Shown here: in pieces, positions 22,754 to 33,960 of the stretch
Numbering within the stretch: the stretch's first letter is position 1
Layout: every line of letters starts with the position of its first letter
Origin: Calliphora vicina
Lineage: Eukaryota; Arthropoda; Insecta; Diptera; Calliphoridae
Assembly (NCBI RefSeq): GCF_958450345.1
Contig: NC_088780.1
Location: 60,113,533-60,177,532 of the forward strand
Length of the DNA stretch: 64,000 nucleotides
Reading direction: 5' to 3'
The notes under the pieces: generated by a model
Seen by the model: only the letters and a program-made list of their open reading frames with translations
Database searches by the model: none
Told to the model about the DNA's origin: nothing
Translations under genes and position numbers: made by a program

Positions 22754-24195
22754 TAGGGTATTCGAATTATTCGATTTTTCTCTTGTTCGAATAAAACGAA
22801 TAATTCGAATAAGAGATTTTAACTTGTTCGAATAATTCGACCACACGTTTAAAATTAATCGAATTATTCGAATAATTTAAATTTTTTTAAAATAGTAAAG
22901 AATGAAGTTTTGATGTCAGTTTTTTAATATTTTATTGTTAAAGAAAAACAAAAAGTTAACAATTCAAGTATTGATAATGTTAAAAAACATTCGAAAACAA
23001 AGTCTATCATTAAATTTTCAACAGAAATATTCTGATCTGATTAACTCCCGAACAATCTACAAAACAATTGACTAGCAAACCCAATAGTTTCCGTTTTGGA
23101 TCTATGCTTTAAAAAATGTGAGCTAGTTGGACATGATCCTGAATTCAAATAGAATATTCATTAATTCGGGTTTTAAATTTAGTAACTAATTCTTTAGTAA
23201 ATTAATTATTCATTATTTCTAAACAATTTATAACAAATCGTATTATTCATTCAACGTTGCAGAATCTTTGCTTAATAAAGTGGTTTTGGGAATTACATAA
23301 TAAAGGGAATCTGCCCAAAGTTTGATATCATTGTCAGTGAACTTGGCTAATTTGAAGTCAGGCAGCGCGTGATACGCAAAAAGTTTATTACCATGTTAGA
23401 CAAAGATGTTCAACGATGTTCAAAATCATGTATAAGACGAACTCCATGCTTTTCTTGCAACAAAACGTTAGTTTGCAATATTTGTGTTTATCATTCGATT
23501 TATTAAATATTTTGCAACACTTACGTACGCGGTTAATAGCATCACTTATATACACATATTTTTAAGATAATGACCTTCATCTATTTCAATGTAATCATTA
23601 TAAATGTCATACTCAATGTCACTTTCGATGACCGTTTCAAAATCACATTCTCCATCACATTCAACTCCACTTTAATCTAAGTTAATATTTTGATTATAAA
23701 TTGTGATTCTTCTAATATTTAGCCAAATAACAAATATTTTATTCCGTACCTTTTATTTTCATTGGTTGAAGTCTTAAGTTAAAAATTTTGAAAGATTTGT
23801 TTTTAGAATTGTAACTTCTTGCAGTAATATTTATATATTTATAGAAGGAGCTATCGGAACATTCATCTACAGTGATCAATAGTCCCTTTGTCTTTAGTTA
23901 TTTGTCGAAATTCAGAAACAATACAATTTTTGTGAGTCATTATTACTTATTTAAATTTGAAATTATGAAAAATTTTAAGCAATTAAATAAATTTAAATAT
24001 ATATGAACATTTATTCGTTTGTTCGATTATTCTACATAAAATTGTTCGAATTATTCGTTATTCGAAAATTTTCATTTTTAAATTGGTCGAATAATTATTC
24101 GTTATTCGAAAATTTTCATTTTTAAATTGGTCGAATAATTATTCGTAAGAAATTATTCGATTAATCGAACGATCATTAGTCGAATGAATACCCTA
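22754..24195. mobile_element. hAT-type element, TAGGGTATTCGAATTATTCG family, copy 1
   Basis: The ends TAGGGTATTCG and CGAATGAATACCCTA are flanked by ATTATTAC on both sides (22746-22753 and 24196-24203), an 8-bp target duplication. Subterminal arrays of 'cgaataattcga' in both orientations are typical of hAT ends. Coding relics are heavily decayed: on the minus strand at about 23570-23680 an open stretch reads ECDFETVIESDIEYDIYND (acidic), and on the plus strand near 23420 a cysteine-rich piece reads CIRRTPCFSCNK. Neither identifies a transposase. 1442 bp, non-autonomous now. Confidence 0.8.
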
Positions 24196-24203
24196 ATTAT
24201 TAC

Positions 24204-24735
24204 TCTATAATACATAAAATTTAGGTTGTGAATTTAGACCTATTTTAAAATGCATTTTTGGTTTAAGTTGTGGCAAAAAGTTGGCACTAATCTTTTCACA
24301 GCCCTTTTAAAAACACTATATACTCAGAAAAAACAAAATAAAAAAATTAACGATTTTATACGATTTTTTTAAAAATTTCAACGAAATTTTGTAATTTTTT
24401 TTTTAAAAAAATATTTTCGTCGAAATGTTTTATAAAAATGTTACTACTGTCAAATTTTGAACATACCGAAGAACTAAAAAAACAAAAATTTAAACTCCTT
24501 TTTTAAAAAATGAATTTTTGAGTATTATTTTCTTAAAGCAATTTTTATTCAGTAATTTTTTCTTAAATTTAACTGAATTTAGTGACCTCTGGTGAAGTCT
24601 AGGAGAGTCATATAAAACCAATTCCTAAAAATTGATTTAAGTTGTGTTGTTAGATATTGATCAATATATATGTATTTGATCATATTTTGAGACAAATTTT
24701 TTTTTTAGATTTTTGTCTATGAGATAAATCACCGT
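24204..24735. other. AT-rich spacer
   Basis: Nothing recognised. Confidence 0.4.
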
Positions 24736-24743
24736 GCAACGCA

Positions 24744-26036
24744 CTGTGGGAGAAATCAACAATTTAGTGGCGCAAAATAAAAAAAATAAAACTTTGGCAT
24801 ATTTGATTTATTGTTATGTAGTTTCAATCTATAATATATACTTAATATTAATTAATAGCTTCAGTGGTTTGGTATTGGCAACTATTTAAATGTAAAAAAA
24901 TTTTCAGAAATTTTTTTATGAAGAATTGTTTTCAAAGTTGTTATTAAGCAGGATTGGCGAATGCTATCTTTAAGTTGTATTTTTACTTTTTTTTATGTAG
25001 ATGGAATATGAGGCTTGATAAATCAGAAAAATAAAAATATATTTTCCGCTGTTTGTGATAACCAATAGAAATTTCGGAAGGTTGCCAGTTACTAATGCTG
25101 TGAGATGCAGTCCTAATTTTTTTTACCAATATCAAGGCTATTGGTGAAAAATTCAGCTGCGAGAAAGTGCGAGGTGAATTTATATAATTTTTTTAAGAAA
25201 TTATTATCGTTGGGACGATGTAAAATCTCGTACTAAATTTGTTCCTTATTTCTCAAGATTGTATATAAGAAGTGCTATTGGTAATTACATTATATAAAAT
25301 TTAAATTTATGTAATTCTAACTACTTACAAGTTGCTAAAAACAAATGCCCATATACCAAATTTGACATAAAATTATGAGTCCTTTTAAATATGGTAGTGC
25401 TTTATTTAGATTAAAAATATAACATTTGCAAAGAGTTTTATGTCAATATTAATATATTTGTTTTAACGCTGTGTTATATCCACATTGTCCAGAACTTCAT
25501 CTGCAAGCTATAAAAAAGTGGAACCGTCATCGAAAGATGTTATGCAACTTTTGTTGGATCCATTACTTCCTAGTGATTCATCAGACTCCAGTTTTTTGAT
25601 GACAGCGGGTCCAAATATTTCACGATTTTGGTTGTTGCACAGTGTAATTGTTATTCGTTTTTAAAAATAGACTTATTAATAAAACTAAAAAAAGTTTAAT
25701 TTTATATGAATATTTCGACCTATGCCGGCAATAGGGTAAATGTCCAAAATCTATAGATTTTAATAGTTACTTGCTATAAATAAAATTACTTATAAAATTT
25801 AAATTGTTTGAAAGATATATTAAAATAATTTCTTAAAATTGAAAATATTATAGAATTTCTTCCGAGGTAGTGTAGTTTAGCAGCCTGTCCCGCTCATTCT
25901 ACTGAAATAGCAGTACCCATTTTGCATTACTTTATTAGCTTACCCCTGCAATACTTCCATATAAATGAAATTAATTTGGCCAAGCGTTTAGAAGATACGA
26001 ATTTAATTCCACTAAATTAGGGTTTTCTCCCACTGT
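24744..26036. mobile_element. CACTGTGGGAGAAA element, copy 1
   Basis: The ends share GTGGGAGAAA as an inverted repeat. The 8-mer GCAACGCA (10 bp, TGCAACGCAC, if one base each side is included) flanks it at 24736-24743 and 26037-26044. A near-identical copy, itself interrupted, is at 45300-49830. There is no open reading frame of note. The superfamily is undecided: the 8-bp duplication suggests hAT or P, but the tips do not settle it. Confidence 0.7.
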
Positions 26037-26044
26037 GCAACGCA

Positions 26045-26860
26045 CAGAGGGATTTTGGTGTCAAAAAGTCAATTTTTCAAACATTTAATTTCAAAAATCA
26101 AATGATGCAGTTTTGTAGATAAATGTTTAAAGATGAAATGTACACTGATAGTTTTAAGAATTTTTTTTTTTTAAAAATTGAAGTAAAGTCCATGCAAGGG
26201 TGTTAAGCAAAAATTTACTTATATTTATAAGCAACTCAGTGGTTTATTTATGTATAATTTTCCTAATAATACCATTTAACTTTAACATATTCGAAAAATA
26301 TAGCATTTCTCCATAAATACAAAAAAAAAATTATGGGGATATCATAAACCGTTATGAAGATATGGCCATATTTATAAGCCTCTAAAAATTATTTCATTTT
26401 TGATTTTCCATGGAGAAAAAAAGCTGTTTTTATAATAAAATGAAAGGTGGGATTGTCTTGTTTCGATTATAAGAAAAAATAGTTTTATGAAGTTTTCGGA
26501 ACAGGATGAAAACTTCACATTTTTTGTCGAATAATAAACGAAATATCAAAAAAATTCTTATCTATGTATGGGTTTCGTGGGCGGTGGGCGTGACCGATTT
26601 AATTGAAACTCGGCATGCGTTCCTTTTTTGTATCAATAAATGTATGTACCAAATTTCTAGACTTTTGCTTGGATATAAACAATTTTATACGAAAAAATCA
26701 ATTTGCAACGCACCGCCGCGGCTGTAGTTTATTTAAAATAAACCTCAATCATATTAATTAGAGCTTTAGCTTATAACAATGGCGTCGACGCAACTGTGAG
26801 AAAGTAATTTAAAAAACGGTGTTCGTCATTTAAAAACAACTAGAGTTTAGATGAGCCGGC
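26045..26860. other. Repeat-like spacer
   Basis: It contains 'tatgggtttcgtgggcgg' + 'tgggcgtgaccgattt' near 26567, a phrase I associate with fly transposon DNA, and a second 'ttgcaacgcaccgcc' near 26702. The frame at 26506-26727 covers this phrase and is not a recognised protein. Confidence 0.35.
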
Positions 26861-26867
26861 GTTTAAT

Positions 26868-27125
26868 TTGACAACATTGCGTTGTCATTGTCAAATTGTA
26901 ATCGCATGGTGTCAAAAAAAATTGACACCGTATGCTTACAAAATGACACCAAGAGTTGTCGATTTTGCAACGTCATTTTTACCTTACCTTAAAAAAACCC
27001 GAACAATGTATTCTTTTTTTGACAAACATGTCCCGGAAAAAAACAATGATGTGGCCAATTTCAAAATCCGCTTAAGTCTTTTTTTGGTTGAACACAACTT
27101 AGCTGTTCAAAATTGGAAAAAGTAG
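26868..27125 (+). pseudogene. hAT-related zinc-finger/transposase fragment (tentative)
   Basis: The segment SFFDKHVPEKNNDVANFKIRL and the following LFLVEHNLAVQNW fit the N-terminal region shared by ZMYM/ZBED-type hAT-derived proteins, where a short basic tail, 'V..AE..L..F..EHN' and a helix follow a zinc finger. Here the zinc-finger residues are not recognisable, the frame ends at the conserved helix, and no downstream part exists. Its neighbours are other transposon relics. Identity rests on this one motif. Confidence 0.4.
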
Positions 27126-27309
27126 TGTAGGGTAAAATGTAGGGAAAATAAAAAGTGGGTGTAGGGAAAAAAGGGATTTTTTTATAAGCGTATGGATTTC
27201 TGAAAAATCTACTGGCATCACTGGTCTTGAGTTACAAAATATTATTTACCACTTTCTTTTGAGCGGTAGTGAAGTCGAAATGTGAAAAAAAATTCGTGAT
27301 GGTAACATA

Positions 27310-27625
27310 ATGATAAAAACAAAAACCAATTTGCAAGCTGCCAAACTTATTACATTGACTTCCCTTTCACCCTACATACAAGTTGAAGTCAGCGAACACT
27401 CTACTCTCAGAGGAATACAAGAAGAAGAAATACTACACGAACTCAAAAACCAAAACGTAACTGAAATAAGAAAGATATTGAAAAAAGTTGGGAATAGCTT
27501 ATTGAGACGGGACAAAAACATTTATTTCCGATAACTTGGCGAAGGATACAGGTCTAGCTGAGTGTATTACAAACCCGGTTTTAAATGTTCCAATACAACC
27601 TCAAATTCCCGTGATATAGGCAAAA
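27310..27625 (+). pseudogene. ORF1 (gag-like) fragment of a non-LTR retrotransposon
   Basis: An open frame reads GIQEEEILHELKNQNVTEI followed by RKILKKVGNSLL. This fits the RRM-like region before the zinc knuckles in ORF1 proteins of jockey-type elements (usually '..EIL.EL..Q.V..VR.I.....'). The expected 'T.V.TF' and knuckle region downstream is disrupted by a stop at 27532. No CCHC knuckle is present. Confidence 0.4.
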
Positions 27626-27765
27626 GTATATTTTTTTGGACCCACAAATTTAAACATTCTTAACTCACTCATTATTTAACCAATTTTCATTTTGTAAACG
27701 ACATTAAAAAGGTAATATTCCAAGTATATATACTTTCACTATTCTATTAATATATAAACTGTTTA

Positions 27766-29160
27766 AGTCGTAGAGCCATAATTGCAAGACATGCTAATCT
27801 TTGTACCTTGTTCAGAATAAAAACATGAATCTTAATGTCCACCACTCTCCACCAAACAAGAGCCCCATAGGTCAAAATAGGTCTTATGACCGCCGTGTAC
27901 ATCCAGTGTACAATGTATGATTTAAGACCCCATCTCTTCCCAAAGGTTTTCTTACATATATAGTAGGGTATTCAATCGATTAACCGTTAATCGGTTAACC
28001 GATTAATTTTTGTCGGTTAACTGTTCGAATAATTTAAAATTGACGATTTTCAAATAACGAATAAACCGATTAATTTGTGTCGATTAACCGATTAACCGAA
28101 ATGTCTCTCTTTTGCACTTTATACAGAATTATTTTTTAAAATTTAATTTCTTAACTCGTGAACATTCCCTTTTAGCAATAGTTATTTGAAGTATAGTACG
28201 GAAACTGAAACTAAGGAATTTGGAAATGACATTTTTTCTAGAATATTCTATGATGAACTTTGTGATAATGAGTTGAAGGACGACATGGTAATAGACGAAA
28301 CTAAAGACATTACTGAAACGAGTCTTTAATCAGAACTTAACGATACTATTAAAGTATTCAAAATCTAAAAAATATGCTTAGAAAAAACTAAAAAAAGAAC
28401 TGAGAAATTGGATACTTTTTATCGTGCCTTATTTTCAATTTTTCCAAATCTACAATCAGTGAGGTAGTTTTTACAAGTCAAGTTTAATTAAAACTAAAAA
28501 AATCGTTTAAAATTTAAGCATTTAAATTACATTCTTTTTTTAAAAGATTATTTTAGAAGATCTCCTTAAAATCTAAAAAAGGAACTCACATGTGTATATT
28601 TTTATTTATTGTTTTGTTGAATTATTATGTTTTGTTTATTTTTTATGTTTTTTTTTCTTTTTAGTAAGAAAATGCTTATATAAGTATACAAAATTCGTGT
28701 TTTTCTTTTCAATTTAAAATTAAAATAGAAATTATTCGGTTAATCGAATAATTTAATATTAACCGATTATTAACCGATTAAATCTAAACCCCGATTAATT
28801 ATTTGCTCGATTAACCAATTAATCCAGAAACCCTAATATATAGAAGGCACATAATACCTTCTTCATACGACTATTAGCATTGCGTTTCCACGAGAGCTTA
28901 GAGTCCAAAACTACGATAAGATATTTGGCTTCGCTTGAAGTCTTCAGAAAAGTACCATCAAGTAGTGGAGATCTGAATTCTGGAGTTTTATATCTCCTTG
29001 TGAAAATAACCATTTCGGTCTTGGCAAGGTTAACACCTAGACCGTTTTCCTTTGCCCATGATAGCAGAACGCTGAGAGCTGATTCCATGAGCTCAGAAGC
29101 ACAACATCGTCAGCATATGACTACTTTGGTGCCTATCGGGCGGGCTATAAACGCTCAGTA
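27766..29160 (-). pseudogene. Non-LTR reverse transcriptase fragment, interrupted by a hAT element
   Basis: On the minus strand near 29110 one frame gives SYADDVVLLSS, the catalytic YADD box. After a 1-bp frameshift the frame continues ESALSVLLSWAKENGLGVN, AKTEMVIFTRRYK and AKYL..VLDSKLSWKRN down to about 28845. The frame then resumes beyond the 872-bp insertion with CKKTFGKRWGLK, HWMYTAVIRPILTYGALVWW and a VQRLACLAIM tail near 27780. These blocks are characteristic of I/R1/jockey-group elements of flies. The fingers and N-terminal part are lost at 29160, where an LTR fragment begins. It is non-functional. Confidence 0.8.
27964..28835. mobile_element. hAT-type element, TAGGGTATTCAATCGATTAAC family
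   Basis: The ends TAGGGTATTC...GAAACCCTA are flanked by the 8-mer ATATATAG at 27956-27963 and 28836-28843. Subterminal 'cggttaaccgattaat' repeats are dense at both ends. In the middle an open plus-strand stretch (about 28170-28329) reads ETETKEFGNDIFSRIFYDEL, ends at TAA, and is followed by frame pieces such as LDTFYRALFSIFPNLQSV. These may be transposase remains but are not identifiable. It interrupts a reverse-transcriptase frame. Confidence 0.85.
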
Positions 29161-29162
29161 GG

Positions 29163-29361
29163 AGCATCGAAAACTCTAGAATTCGATTATACGAGTTTTG
29201 ACCGTTAAGAACAATCTAGGCTCCGCAGATGCAGACGACAGTGTGTATAAATAGTGAGTGTGGTTGCAGTAGTGAGTGAGTTTACATAAACTGTCTTGTA
29301 AATTATAAAGTGTAATTTAATTGTTGTTGTTGTACATTTAAATAAATAAAGAGTTTTTACA
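29163..29361 (+). mobile_element. LTR fragment with TATA box and AATAAA
   Basis: It contains 'aactctagaattcgatta', 'gtgtgtataaatagtgagtg' (TATA), and ends 'gttgttgttgtacattt' + 'aaataaataaagagtttttaca'. It is the 3' part of the LTR family seen at 2561-3044. The 5' tip is missing and it abuts the reverse-transcriptase relic. Confidence 0.55.
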
Positions 29362-31003
29362 AAAAAATTAGTCGGAATAAATTTGGATCAAATTGTTCCC
29401 AATATCTTCAATCCTATTAAAATGTTGATAAAAATTTTAGTTTTAGCAACTTAAAAAATATGTAATAAAATCTTTATTTATTAACATTTTTCAACGTTTG
29501 AAAAATTTCATTCTAAATAACAAAGTGTAAAAAAACTTGTCAAAACGTCAAAGGGAATCCCGAAATTCCTAAAAATTGGAAGAAAAACCCAAAAATTTTA
29601 TTTTTTACAATCTTGCCCATAGGGTCCACTTCTTTCCTTTAAATTCATTTAATTTTTTATAAAATCATTATCAGTTTTTTATTTTACTATGATTAGGGTA
29701 GCGATGCGCACCGGCTTATGCTAGTTTTTATTATTAGAATGAATTTATATTTAGTGATTTGATTAACTATTTAATAAGTATGTATCTCTGCATGTTTATC
29801 AAGGCAACATTTCTGCAATCATTTCAGTGAACGTTACTGCATTTTATGTCTGTACATCATATACTTAATTAGAAAAAATAATAGAAAAACTAAATACAAT
29901 GTTAACAGTCTTATACAACTAAGCACACACTGTACTCGTTCACTAAAAGGATTAAATAGCAGCTGAAAACTTTTAGAATTTTATTCTACTTTTTTGGCAA
30001 AGGAAAATTATTAATATTTATAATTAAATTTGCTCTAGTTTCGAGTTTAATTTTAATTCTTAAATATAAACAGATGGCCAGAGTAAGATTATTTTACTTC
30101 AAATAAAGAGCGAAATGATTCGCTATTAATAAAGAGTATCTCATATAAAACAGGAGAAGTGTGTAAGTATGTGTTTTCTTGTTCTGAATTCTAAAATGTG
30201 TATATTTGCTTCTTATATTTTGTGTATATTTGCTTCTTATATTTGTCAAATGTTTGTAGTGATTTAAGATTTGATCCAGTATTTTTATAGATAACGCTAA
30301 TTGCAGTGGTATCGGTAACGGTAGGTTAGCGGTAACCGTAGTTGAGCTGAAAGTGTGTTTGGACACATATGTTAGCTACAACCGAAAATATTTGATTTTC
30401 TCGATTAGGCCCTATCGTATTTCAATTGTTTTTAAATGGACGATCTTACATTTTGTAATAATTTTTATTTTGGTTGGACAGATTTTTCCCATTCATACGA
30501 GATCAACGGAGAATATTATGGAACCATTTTATCCTTGTTTGTCCTTCTCTCTATGCCCTTTCGTAACTTACAAACAGACGGAGGTAGAATAAAACTATTT
30601 TTGTCGGTCTAAGGCCAATTTTTCGATGTGTTAAAAACGGAAACAGATGATTAACTTAATAATAAATTCAAATTTGCCAATTGTCTAAAAATTTATTTTC
30701 GGTAGTATTCTTTGAATTATTACAGAGTAATTATAATAAATGATTTATAATAATTGAGCCAAATCAAAAAGTTACTTTCATATTATTTAATAATAAATAT
30801 TTAAGTTTTAATCGTTTACTGTATTCTAAATGAAATTCAGATTTCAACTTTTTGTTGGATCATTACATAACAAGAAATAGTTACTAGGGGCTAAATCCGA
30901 TATATAGGTCGGATGTGGGTGCAATTCGTAGCCTAATTCATGGATTTTTGTCATAGAAACTGTTCCAAAAAAATTAAATTGCGAAATTTGACCGTTCCCC
31001 CCT
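29362..31003. other. AT-rich intergenic sequence
   Basis: No gene or bounded repeat. A 27-bp unit with 'tatatttgcttcttatattt' occurs in tandem near 30200-30243. Frames at 30094-30366 and 30353-30592 show no motif. Confidence 0.4.
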
Positions 31004-31254
31004 CTAGAATTGTTCTATGTTTTATAGAAACACATTGTGTAAAATATTAAGATGATAGAAAACGTTAACTGGTGTCGCAACGACGCATATGGTAGAAGAA
31101 GAAAGTCGGCCAGAGTCCCCAAAGTACGACACCTCGGGTATGTTCTATTTTTAAAACGATACTATTTCATCGTCTGTGTTCCGATTACATATATAGAATC
31201 TCCTCGTCGAGCACTACACAAAATCTCTATCAATTATCTCTTATAACTTAGGAT

Positions 31255-31870
31255 ATATTAGCATTTGAAAATTAAATTTTCAAAATTTTTACACACTACT
31301 CCAGTTTTTTGATAAAAGCAGATCCAAATATTTTCCAATTTTCTTTAATAAACTAACAATAAATATATGAGTCATATCGAGAAAGAATTATTTAAAAATA
31401 ATGACTGACTCCAAAGTTATATGCATTTGAATTTAACAAATTTTAAAAAGGGGATTTTTAGGTAATTTTTTAGTTATCTCAAAAAATTTCTAAGAAGATG
31501 TATAAGGAATTTATACTTCTTAAAAGCTAACTTCACATCAAATATTCTAAACGAACAGAAAATTGAAAAATTTTTGATACCGAAGAGATCAGGTCCATCC
31601 AAAAAGCGCATATTTTTTATGTGAAATTCAACTTTACGGCAAAAATTCCCATATCGCATAGTGAAATCAAAATAAAGTAACCCATTTTAGACAGCCAAAT
31701 GTGTTCTTAAATATTTTGTAAAGGGTGCCGATAAACCCGCCGCTGGTAGGATATTATAGCCAAAAAACAAAAAAAATCACATTTTTGGGATTATTCAATA
31801 TCTTTTTAGGAATTGCGGGATTCCTGATTACAAATTTCAAAATTGGTTTTATTTTTCCATTTTCAATAGA
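31255..31870. repeat. Repeat related to the 20816-22260 block
   Basis: 'agcagatccaaatattttcc', 'gaattatttaaaaataatgactgac' (partial), 'gaattgcgggattcctgatta' (partial) match diverged phrases of the CACAGTGGGGG block in the same order. No gene. Confidence 0.35.
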
Positions 31871-31901
31871 AACATCTATATAACATTAAAATTTCATATT
31901 C

Positions 31902-32568
31902 GGCTGAATATTCATATCAATAACCAAACAATAATTCAACAATCGGAAGTGAAATACCTCGGAGTACATCTCGATCGTCGCCTTACATGGAAAAGTCATA
32001 TAGATGCAAAGTTGACTCAAATGAAATTGAAATCAATTCAAATTAATTGGCTTATTGGCAGAAACTCTACGCTTAGTTTTGATTGTAAACTTCTACTTTA
32101 TAACATGATCATAAAACCGATATGGTGTTATGGCATACAGTTATGGGGTACGGCCTCAGCGTCAAATGTAGAAAAGATCCAAAGACGCCAAAACAAGTTT
32201 CTAAGAATGATCACAGTTGCCCCCTGGTATGTATATAAAAAACGCGAGTATACACAAAGATCTAAACGTGTCCATTGTAAAGACTGAAATCTCGAAAAAT
32301 ATACAAATATATTTAAAAAAAACTTGAAGTTCACCCAAACCCGCAACATATTAGATAACCGTGGACACACTTGATTAAGAAGGAGGGACACAGAAGACCT
32401 AATCTAGAAGGAAGAATGCCAATTTAACCAAAACAACCATGAATACAAAATTTTTTCGTCCGGCACTGGCAGGACTAATTAAATAATAATTATTAGATAT
32501 AAGATTTGAACCACTTATTGTTAGTTCATTAAATAATGAAGATACAATAAATAAATGATGAAAAAAAA
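31902..32568 (+). mobile_element. 5'-truncated jockey-type non-LTR element with 12-bp target duplication
   Basis: The block ends in 'aataaataaatgatg' + poly(A) at 32568. ATATTCGGCTGA lies just before it (to 31901) and again right after the poly(A). Only the last part of the reverse-transcriptase ORF and a short 3' UTR are present, the usual result of incomplete target-primed reverse transcription. Confidence 0.8.
31949..32400 (+). pseudogene. Jockey-type reverse transcriptase, C-terminal thumb region
   Basis: The frame reads KYLGVHLDRRLTWKSHI, then LIGRNSTLSFDCKLLLYN, then IIKPIWCYGIQLWGTAS and NKFLRMITVAPWYV. These blocks follow the catalytic core in jockey-clade elements. After WYV a frameshift occurs (32240), and the continuing matches (IHKDLNVSIVKTEI, then KLEVHPNP) are in another frame with stops. 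It lacks the catalytic palm. Confidence 0.8.
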
Positions 32569-33226
32569 ATATTCGGCTGATTCGCCAAAATATGGCCAAA
32601 ATATTATGTTTTCTCGTAAATTGCAAAATTTAAATCACGGGTACGGAAAAACTATAGGAGGTATTGTCATACTTTTTTCACATTTGAATGCCCTATTATA
32701 TTGTTTAACAAAATTTTTAAAGATTTGAAATTGGAGTTTTGAAACTGCCGTTAAAAAAATTTAATTTGTTTGGTCATACCTGCGAAAAGGTTGAAGGTAT
32801 CCTACGAAGACAAAAACTCATATGCAAGTACATATGGGTAAATTTTAAGTAGAAATAAGCTTTTATTTCTCAAAATATGTAAATTTTGCTTCACATTTCT
32901 TGTTATAGTGGCCGGAGACACGTTAATGGCCTGGCGAATTTTTAATAACTTTAAAATTTGTCAACCAATTTTTGTATTTTATAACTTATTACCCCCATTA
33001 ACACCAAGTCTGGTTATGCGTTAACTAATAGTATACGTCGTAATGTAATACTGTCGGTTAAAATTATTTTTGTATGAAAACTATTAGTCAATAACTATAT
33101 AGTCAATACATATCCAGCCTTTGTATTACTGGGGTTTAGAATGATAATTACGTAAACATTTCGATTCTTTGAAATTAAATTGCAAAAGTAATTATTTAAT
33201 GACAAAATTTTTACAAAAACTGAAAA
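32569..33226. mobile_element. Foldback GGGTGGCC family, partial third copy
   Basis: It matches the right arm of 35707-37819: 'tttaaatcacgggtacgg', 'aaaactataggaggtatt', 'ctacgaagacaaaaactc', 'gagacacgttaatggcctgg', 'aaaatttttacaaaaactg'. It lacks the terminal GGCCACCC. It is interrupted by a MITE at 32993-33134. Confidence 0.7.
32993..33134. mobile_element. Short MITE with CCCCATTAACAC / CCCCAGTAATAC ends
   Basis: Inverted ends of about 25 bp ('ggttatgcgttaactaatagt' pairs with 'actattagtcaat...atatccagcc', quoted in part). It splits the foldback arm between 'tttataac' and 'gaatgataattacg'. The duplication may be TTA but is uncertain. Confidence 0.6.
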
Positions 33227-33319
33227 AATAACTACAGCGTCGTTGCGCCACCAGTTAACGTTATCGTATTGTCCTAATATTTTACACAACATAGAGTACA
33301 TAGAACAATTCTAGTGGAG

Positions 33320-33960
33320 GACGGCCTGTACCTTGAAATTTTGTTTCGTCCATACAATCTTGGAGCACTCTATGTGTATGTGTATCCTTTCATTTTCAAA
33401 GTGAAAAAGAAATTTTTCTTGGCCAAATGCGGTCATTTTGTTTTCAAATCCTCATTGAATCAAATTGGTATAGTTGGCATAATATTCCACATTGATTGGT
33501 TTACCCTATTGAATGTAGTCAATGTGGATTATACCGCGTGTATCACAAAAATGGTCGCCATGACTTTATAGGCTGGCGTCGATTCACCCCGAGAAACCCA
33601 ATCTTTTGACTGTTGTTTGCTCTCTGGTGTGTTGTGGTGGGAAAAGGTTTTGTCCACGGTTGAACAACGCCAAACACTCCTGCGAAGTTGTCACGCGATT
33701 GCGTATGTGATCTATTGTAAGCAAACGCAGCACCCATCTTGCGGAAAGCTTTCTCAGACCCAACTGATCATTCACAATCGAAACAACTGACCAATGTAAG
33801 ATTGGCATCTTCTGTTCTTGTACGCCCTTTACGAAATTCCGTAAAACACTTTTTTAGCATTGAAATTGATGGTGCAGAGTTATTTTTTTTTCGCAAAAAA
33901 TTAAGCTTAATGACACATGCAGGAAGTTCAAAAAGTCACGGACTTATTACTCGCCCTCGT
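33320..33960 (-). pseudogene. mariner transposon relic
   Basis: At 33940-33960 the tip GAGGGCGAGTAATAAGTCCG (minus strand), bounded by TA, is like mariner terminal repeats. The transposase is recognisable across frames: EFRKGRTRTEDANL, then NDQLGLRKLSARWVLRLL, RNRVTTSQECLALFNR, then GIIHIDYIQ.GKPINVEYY and a KFLFHFENERIHIHI block that stands where 'KKILFHQDNAPAH' is normal. The WxxHDE-type first catalytic block is lost and the second aspartate position reads Glu. Several frameshifts and stops are present. The left terminus was not found. Confidence 0.75.

Larger units (their letters stand above)
31004..33314. repeat. 80-bp inverted repeat flanking a 2.1-kb cluster
   Basis: 31004-31086 ('ctagaattgttctatg', 'cacattgtgtaaaatatt', 'aacgttaactggtg', 'cgcaacgacgc') is the diverged inverted complement of 33237-33314. 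Between them lie 31255-31870 repeat sequence, the jockey-type insertion and the third foldback copy. It could be terminal repeats of a composite element or a local inversion/duplication. Confidence 0.55.

Noticed and set aside
28880..29161. 93-codon plus-strand frame
   Set aside because: It is the shadow of the minus-strand reverse transcriptase with the YADD box.
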